A DNA stretch of 64,000 nt, from positions 1-64,000 of the forward strand of contig JBBCJL010000009.1 of NCBI GenBank assembly GCA_037190225.1. The letters are read 5' to 3'. This stretch comes from MKSF01 sp037190225. Its GTDB lineage: Bacteria; Bacteroidota; Bacteroidia; Chitinophagales; Chitinophagaceae. This document shows, piece after piece, positions 58,961 through 64,000 of the stretch (position 1 is its first letter; the number at the start of each line of letters is the position of its first letter). The notes beneath the pieces are model-generated. The model did not search any database. It saw only the letters and a program-made list of their open reading frames with translations, and was not told the DNA's origin. A program made the translations under genes and the position numbers.

Positions 58961-61756
58961 TTATTGTTTGACTACCGGGCAGGTGTACACTCCTGCTGCG
59001 GTGACAAAGCGGAACATATACATACCCGCCGGCAGCTCGTGCAGCGCTATAAGCCGGGTGCCTGCTTCCAGCGCCCGGTACAGGCATTGCATACCCGTGC
59101 TGTTGTACACCTCCAGCTGTACAGGTTCCGGTACACTGATACGGATATGGTCGCCGACTGGGTTGGGATATACGGAGATGCCGGCTTCACTGAGCGCGTT
59201 ACCGATACCCAGGTGGGTGATCTCTATAGCATCCGAAAGGCCGGTACAGCCGTTGTGATCCATCACCTGGAGAGTATAATCCCCGTTCTCTGTCGGGATA
59301 TATGTAGACTGCGTGGCTCCCGGTACCGGGTGACCGTTGCGCAGCCACTGGTAGAAAGGAAAGGTAGCGGTGCTGCGCAGCATATTATTTTGTCTGGTGA
59401 TGCTTACATCCGGCTCAGGGAATACGTATATGTCCAGGAAGGTGGTATCACTGGTGCCGCCGCAGCTGCTTTCCGCCCATACTTTTACAGGTCCGTTTTG
59501 TGCACCGGTGACGATATGTATCGTACTGCTGTCACTGCTGCCCATCCACCCGGCCGGCAGCTGCCAGTGGTAACGAACGGCTCCGGGGAGCGGGGTAAGG
59601 GTGTACGCTGCTGACGATTGCGCGCATACACTGTCCGGTCCCCGGAGAGCTGCGGTGCCTGCCGGCGCCTCACAGTCGCTGATCTTCATGATAAAGGCAT
59701 CGTAATTGCCGCTGAGCGCGGTCTGGTGCACATTGCCCGAGGCTATGCCGCTGCCGCTGAGGGTAGTGCCGGATATATACAGCCTGTTATTGGCCGCGGC
59801 TGTAATGTTGACGGCTACATCTATGTCATTGCCGCCCACGTAAGTAGACCATATCCGCTGTCCGTGGATGCTGAATTTGCCCAGTGCCAGCGCGCTGAGG
59901 CCTTCCATGCTATCTTTCAGGATACCCGGCACAGCGATATTGGTCAGGCTTTTGGTTTCCATACCGAAGTAAATGAGCGTATCATCCACGATAGCGGTGC
60001 TGTAGATCTGGTCTATGGATTCCCCGCCGAAATAGGTGCTCCACAGCCTGCTGCCGTTGGTATGGAAGGCTGCCAGCATCCCGTCGTCCAGCACGCTGTT
60101 CATGGCAGGCTGGAAAGCGTTGGGTGTGCTGATATTGGTGGTGCTGCGGGTCAGGCCGCCTATGACGACCAGCGTATCTTTTACCGCGAGGCTCCAGCAC
60201 CGGTCTATGGCGCTGCCGCCTATATAGGTGCCCCATACGGGGATGCCCAGGCTGTCCATACGGGTCAGGAAGCCGTCATCACCGCCGCCCCGTGTGACCT
60301 GGTGAGCGCCGGGCGTGGCAATGCCGGCAGCGCTCTGGGTATACCCGGTGATGTAAACATTCCGGTTTGCGTCTACCGCAACGGCGGTGATGATATCTGT
60401 GGCAGGTCCGCCGTAATAGGTGCTCCATACGGGTTGTCCCTGCGGGTCAAACTTAGCGACAAAGCCGTCTGTAAGCTGCCGCGTATTGCTGTGTGCGCCG
60501 GGTGTGGTATAAAGATCGATGCTCTGGGTGCTCCCCGCCAGGTAAGTCATGCCTGTATGGTCCAGTGCGAGGCTGACAGCGGTATTACCGTCATCCAGGT
60601 TGCCGCCGAAATAGGTGCCCCATTGCCGGGTGCCTGCGGAATCCATTTTAAGGAGCAGGGCGTCATACCCGCTGTTAGTGCCTGCTTTCTGCTGCTGGAA
60701 GCTCCCGGCGGTGGCTATGCCGGCGGTGCTTTGGGTATAGCCTGCTACATAGATATTGCCGGCAGTGTCCGCTTTTATATTCTTAAGGATATCTATGCCA
60801 GTACCGCCGTAGTAGGTGGCCCATAGCAGCTGCCCGTCAGGTGTCCACCGGGAGACGATGCCGTCATTGCCGTACTGGAAGGCCGATCCGCCTCCGAAGG
60901 TCTGCTGGTGGGCGCCCTGTGTCGCGATATTGGCAGTGCTGTTGGTCGTGCCGGCCATATACAGGTAGCCCCGTTTATCCGTGGTGACAGCGGTAGCCCC
61001 GTCTGCCGATATATCACCGAAGTAAGTGCCCCATTCTATTACCGGGTCTATGACCAGCGTGCCTTTGTATGCACCGGGGATGATACGGACCGTATGCCCG
61101 TCCAGGTGGTAACGGGAAGCTACCGGCTTCCGGCTGCGTTGCTCATAGCTGTAGGGCGCACGCTCGGTGATACGACCCTGTGGTGTGGTGATGTGCAGCT
61201 GCCCGTCAGGCTGAATGTTCATCCCGTCCGCTCCGCTGTACACCATCCGGATGTCGCTTACCCGGCCGCCGGGATGTACGATGAAGTCGTATTCCATATG
61301 GCCGTCCGGTGTAAAGTAAAGGGTCCAGTCGATATTCGGGTAAATGTTCCTGTAAGTGATGCTTTCATAGCGGTGGGCTGTCCGTCCTTCCTGCCTGTTG
61401 TCGTTATTGACCCAGGACAGGTAATACCGTTCATACGCTGCCTTACGCTGGCCATATGCTATGGTGGCGTGGGGATTACAGCCTTGCAGCTGCATATCCA
61501 GGCGGTAGCCCTGGTATTGTATCGTACCGTCTGTTTCGGGGAGCGGGCTGATCCACTGGTAGTGTATGCTGCCCCTGCCTATGAATACCTGCAGTCCCTG
61601 CTGCCCGCTGACCTTAAAATCTATATCCGTCCGGTTCTTCAGGGCGGTATCCGTTATCTGGCCTACGTTCTGTATAAAGCTCCCCGATCGTGCCCAGCCC
61701 CTGGTAAGCGTGAGGCAGGTGCATAGCAGGGTCCATAACAATAGTTGTTTTTTCAT
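58961..61756 (-). CDS. T9SS type A cargo protein with SBBP beta-propeller repeats
   Basis: 931 residues with a signal peptide. Residues about 25-240 match the N-terminal domain usually placed before SBBP repeats (FIQNVGQITD, SITYRNIYPNIDWTLYF, DFIVHPGG, YSGADGMNI, VIDPVIEWGTYFG). Seven or so SBBP units follow, each with a W-[GAS]-T-Y-[FYIV]-G-G motif and a GYTQS- or GTTNS-like turn. Then an Ig-like unit (GPDSVCAQSSAAYTLTPLPG), another (FPFYQWLRNGHPVPGATQST), and a type A sorting domain (ISVYPNPVGDHIRISV ... GMYMFRF). Probably an exported surface protein; function unknown. Confidence 0.92.
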   Translation of the reverse strand: MKKQLLLWTLLCTCLTLTRGWARSGSFIQNVGQITDTALKNRTDIDFKVSGQQGLQVFIGRGSIHYQWISPLPETDGTIQYQGYRLDMQLQGCNPHATIAYGQRKAAYERYYLSWVNNDNRQEGRTAHRYESITYRNIYPNIDWTLYFTPDGHMEYDFIVHPGGRVSDIRMVYSGADGMNIQPDGQLHITTPQGRITERAPYSYEQRSRKPVASRYHLDGHTVRIIPGAYKGTLVIDPVIEWGTYFGDISADGATAVTTDKRGYLYMAGTTNSTANIATQGAHQQTFGGGSAFQYGNDGIVSRWTPDGQLLWATYYGGTGIDILKNIKADTAGNIYVAGYTQSTAGIATAGSFQQQKAGTNSGYDALLLKMDSAGTRQWGTYFGGNLDDGNTAVSLALDHTGMTYLAGSTQSIDLYTTPGAHSNTRQLTDGFVAKFDPQGQPVWSTYYGGPATDIITAVAVDANRNVYITGYTQSAAGIATPGAHQVTRGGGDDGFLTRMDSLGIPVWGTYIGGSAIDRCWSLAVKDTLVVIGGLTRSTTNISTPNAFQPAMNSVLDDGMLAAFHTNGSRLWSTYFGGESIDQIYSTAIVDDTLIYFGMETKSLTNIAVPGILKDSMEGLSALALGKFSIHGQRIWSTYVGGNDIDVAVNITAAANNRLYISGTTLSGSGIASGNVHQTALSGNYDAFIMKISDCEAPAGTAALRGPDSVCAQSSAAYTLTPLPGAVRYHWQLPAGWMGSSDSSTIHIVTGAQNGPVKVWAESSCGGTSDTTFLDIYVFPEPDVSITRQNNMLRSTATFPFYQWLRNGHPVPGATQSTYIPTENGDYTLQVMDHNGCTGLSDAIEITHLGIGNALSEAGISVYPNPVGDHIRISVPEPVQLEVYNSTGMQCLYRALEAGTRLIALHELPAGMYMFRFVTAAGVYTCPVVKQ

Positions 61757-61832
61757 AGCTCAAATTGTTGTGTATGTTAAGTGAATAGGAAGTGCACGGG
61801 TATGCGGTGCATCATTGAAGCAGCCGCAGGTC

Positions 61833-64000
61833 CTACCGCAGCAGGTGTACCTCTCCTTTGAGGGTTTGACTGGTACGGTCGGTATTGTAGTACCGGAGCA
61901 GGTAATAATATACCCCGGCATCGCAGGGCTGATGCTTATGGTTGCCGTCCCAGCCGTCATGTATGGAGCTTGCGGAAAATACTTCTGTACCGTAGCGGTT
62001 GTATATGCTCCAGCTGAGCAGTTGCTGCCAGGTGATGTTTTCTATCCTGAAAATATCATTCAGGCCATCGCCATTGGGTGTAAAGGCATTGGGCAGCCAT
62101 AGCTGCATATGATGATCCACGGTTATATTGGCATAGGCCGTATCCCGGCAACCGTAGGCGTTGATGCCTGTAAGCATGTATTGTACGGACTCCTGCGGTG
62201 TAGCTGCTACTGCCGCACCCATAGCGGTGTCCAGGTAGCGTGCCGGCCACCAGGTGTACAGCTCGGCTCCTGCCGCCTGCAGGGTGACACTGCTGCCATA
62301 GGGTAGCGTGGTGTCGGAGGGTGCTATATGGACGTCCGGCACCGGCAGGTCTTCTATGTTTACGGTGACGGTGGTGTCGCAGCTCCCGGATTTTACCTGC
62401 AGCGTATAGCTGCCTGCCGGCAGACCGGAGAAGGTGACAGCACTGTCCGTATCAGCAGTGCGGCGGGCAGGTCCGTCCTGTTGTTGCAGCGTATAGCTGT
62501 AGCGGTGTATTTCCCGTGGGGTGATGGTGAGCGCTGCCTGTCCCGGGCAGGCCGTCAGGTAGGCGGGTATTTCCGGCAGGATGGTATGGACCACGGTAAA
62601 GGTGTCTGTGTACCATTGACAGTCTTTGGCATAGCGTACCCATAATTTACCGGTATCTTTGGTATAGAGGGCGGCGGTGGTGTCCCCGTTATACCAGGTG
62701 ATGCAGGTGGCATTGCTGTCGGTAGCAAGGGTAATGCCGTTGCCAAAGCATGAGGTTATATGTCCTCTATGCCGGTAGATGGTATCCGGTTGCGGCCGGG
62801 GTATGGTATAGACAGGATGCGGCAGGTAATACCTGGCCCTGTCGACATAGCGCCCGTTGAGGCTGAAAGCATCCCTTTCCGGCTGGCAGGTCATACCTCG
62901 GTTGCCCGGCTGGTGTATGATGTGGAAGGTCTGCGCGAAAGGCACAGCCGTAGCGGGTGGCAGCGGCAGGGGTGTCTGGTTCTCATCGTACAGTGTGTTG
63001 GAAAGCACGTAGAGCTTGCCGTCCGGACCTTGTGCAATATCACCCATATAGGAGGAGATAGCGGCCTGCCATGCGGGCCAGTAGTAGGCGGAGTTAGCCA
63101 GTACCTGTATACCGGATGTACGTATGCTGCTGAGGTCATGCGGTGCGCTCACGTCCCATTGTATGATGGAAGAGGCTTCATAATAGCCGGATTGCGGGTC
63201 GGGACGGGTAGTGTATAGCAGCCTGCTGTCGGGTGAGAAGCAGGTGCCGAAGGTCATAAGGGTATCTATAATGCGTGCGTTCTTAACAAGACCGCTGCAG
63301 GGCTCTATATCATACAGCTCCAGGCCTTTCGCGGTGCCTACGGCCAGCATGCGACCGTCAGGCGATGCTTTCATGGTACCGAAATAAAGGCCGTTCTGCT
63401 GATAGTCGGGTAAGGAAAAATTACCCGTATAAGAATATACGGGTCTGGTATCTACACCATTGTGGTTGATTTTCAAACTCACAAAACCATGAAAAGAGGT
63501 GACCCGTGCTATGAGGTAGAGGCCGTCACAGCCGGGGGCTATAGTGATTTTACTGCCTATGACGGTGCCGTTGGGCATAAGTGGTAAGAGCAGGTGACCG
63601 GGCAGGATGTCGCCTCTGCCGTTGTTGAGCCGCATGTCTACGATGCTGTACTGCAGGCCTTTGTCCAGGCAGGTGAAGATGTAATACTGCATGCTGTCGG
63701 CTGCGGAGGGTACGGCCAGCGGGTAGCCGTTGGCCATATCGTAGGAAGACAGCGGTACGGTGCCGCCGGGCATAGGGATGCCGTACCGGTCCATAAAGAC
63801 CGGGGTATGGGTGGTGCCCGTGCCTCGTTGCTTAAGGGGGATGTTCACAAAGAATTGCAGGGCACCGGTTATGTGATGGGACACTGCCACGGGGTGGCCG
63901 GGGCTGTTGCTCCATATATGATAAGGACGTGGTACGGTGCTGGGCGGTGGTATGCCGCCGTTTTGCGGGCTGCCGGTGGTAAAGTGTACATTGTGGCCGC
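61833..64000 (-). CDS. T9SS type B cargo protein with CHU_C domain, 5' end outside the window
   Basis: Over 720 residues are visible and the frame stays open to the window edge, so the true start is beyond position 64000; a GTG at 63890 is internal. The visible part begins with a beta-propeller-like region (KASPDGRMLAVGTAKGLELY, MGDIAQGPDGKLYVLSNT), typical of large gliding-associated proteins, followed by Ig-like units (DSNATCITWYNGDTTAALY; SVTLQAAGAELYTWWPARYL). It ends in a CHU_C type B sorting domain: WLPNAFTPNGDGLNDIFRIE, WSIYNRYGTEVF, GWDGNHKHQPCDAGVYYYLL and TLKGEVHLLR. The next gene starts 76 bp downstream on the same strand and encodes another T9SS cargo. Confidence 0.9.
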   Translation of the reverse strand, partial: GHNVHFTTGSPQNGGIPPPSTVPRPYHIWSNSPGHPVAVSHHITGALQFFVNIPLKQRGTGTTHTPVFMDRYGIPMPGGTVPLSSYDMANGYPLAVPSAADSMQYYIFTCLDKGLQYSIVDMRLNNGRGDILPGHLLLPLMPNGTVIGSKITIAPGCDGLYLIARVTSFHGFVSLKINHNGVDTRPVYSYTGNFSLPDYQQNGLYFGTMKASPDGRMLAVGTAKGLELYDIEPCSGLVKNARIIDTLMTFGTCFSPDSRLLYTTRPDPQSGYYEASSIIQWDVSAPHDLSSIRTSGIQVLANSAYYWPAWQAAISSYMGDIAQGPDGKLYVLSNTLYDENQTPLPLPPATAVPFAQTFHIIHQPGNRGMTCQPERDAFSLNGRYVDRARYYLPHPVYTIPRPQPDTIYRHRGHITSCFGNGITLATDSNATCITWYNGDTTAALYTKDTGKLWVRYAKDCQWYTDTFTVVHTILPEIPAYLTACPGQAALTITPREIHRYSYTLQQQDGPARRTADTDSAVTFSGLPAGSYTLQVKSGSCDTTVTVNIEDLPVPDVHIAPSDTTLPYGSSVTLQAAGAELYTWWPARYLDTAMGAAVAATPQESVQYMLTGINAYGCRDTAYANITVDHHMQLWLPNAFTPNGDGLNDIFRIENITWQQLLSWSIYNRYGTEVFSASSIHDGWDGNHKHQPCDAGVYYYLLRYYNTDRTSQTLKGEVHLLR

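Noticed and set aside
59618..60826. Long open frame on the plus strand (402 codons)
   Set aside because: It is the antisense of the SBBP repeat region; its repetitive Ala/Gly/Ile composition mirrors the propeller repeats and no family is matched.
58961..61756. Repeated units as a CRISPR array or satellite
   Set aside because: The periodicity is at the protein level (SBBP repeats of about 60-75 residues) and the DNA units are diverged, with no spacer-repeat pattern.
63888..63890. GTG as the start of the last CHU_C gene
   Set aside because: The frame remains open upstream to the edge of the window with protein-like sequence, so the gene is cut by the window and the GTG is internal.
1..64000. 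tRNA, rRNA, insertion sequences or prophage genes
   Set aside because: I looked for tRNA T-loop patterns, transposase and integrase motifs and phage structural genes and saw none that could be supported.

Overview
The window looks like chromosome from a Bacteroidota bacterium, most likely a member of Chitinophagales (Chitinophagaceae-like). The lineage call rests on several type IX secretion (T9SS) cargo proteins with type A and type B (CHU_C) C-terminal sorting domains, a GldF gliding-motility ABC permease, a DUF2851 protein, a fused alpha/beta 2-oxoacid dehydrogenase E1, the many lipoprotein and Gln-rich signal peptides, and repeated promoter-like elements of the Bacteroidota form TAnnTTTG. 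The genus is not resolved. I saw no rRNA, tRNA, CRISPR array, transposase or integrase gene.

Layout. Positions 1-5150 are an AT-rich accessory island made of decayed Rhs/polymorphic-toxin cassettes: a frameshifted Rhs-core end with a C-terminal module, a second core end reduced to a stub, a repeated segment of about 200 bp, recurrent terminator hairpins, and five unrecognised small genes (candidate immunity proteins, lipoprotein or secreted proteins). From about 5200 onward composition and gene density become those of ordinary chromosome. 5221-16600 holds HPPD (tyrosine catabolism), a SurA/PpiD-type foldase, a BNR-repeat lipoprotein, an operon of aminotransferase, degenerate rhomboid and membrane-anchored EEP hydrolase, an ECF sigma factor and dprA. 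16600-24600 holds hairpin repeats, a fused E1, an orphan gldF, rsgA and a 1171-residue outer-membrane-type protein. 24700-29000 is an operon rfbB-rfbC-manC-folB-AMP ligase, linked to sugar-nucleotide synthesis. 29000-35160 holds a DUF1573 lipoprotein with a UbiA-family prenyltransferase, an M1 peptidase fused to a C-terminal beta-barrel, panD, and a minimal CHU_C protein. 35200-43800 holds a CCG-domain Fe-S protein, DUF2851, a paralogous pair of small membrane proteins, trhO and a T9SS adhesin-like protein. 43870-52410 holds housekeeping genes (mnmA, yifB, adk, ispE) and a lutB-like/amidohydrolase pair. 52600-57750 holds methylmalonyl-CoA mutase (mutB, mutA) and dnaX. 57900-64000 ends with an AraC regulator and two T9SS cargo genes, the last running off the window.

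The most interesting signals are: (1) dnaX, whose tau tail lies in the -1 frame beyond a run of ten A residues, so transcriptional or ribosomal slippage would yield two products; (2) an M1 aminopeptidase continuous with an outer-membrane barrel carrying an Omp85-like LRGY motif; (3) Rhs cassette debris in which removing one TA unit from a (TA)5 tract restores a long reading frame; (4) two near-identical sigma-54-like -24/-12 promoters, one of which faces a terminator after about 60 nt and may make a small RNA; (5) a rhomboid with its catalytic residues replaced. All functional calls are from reading motifs by eye; no database search was run.
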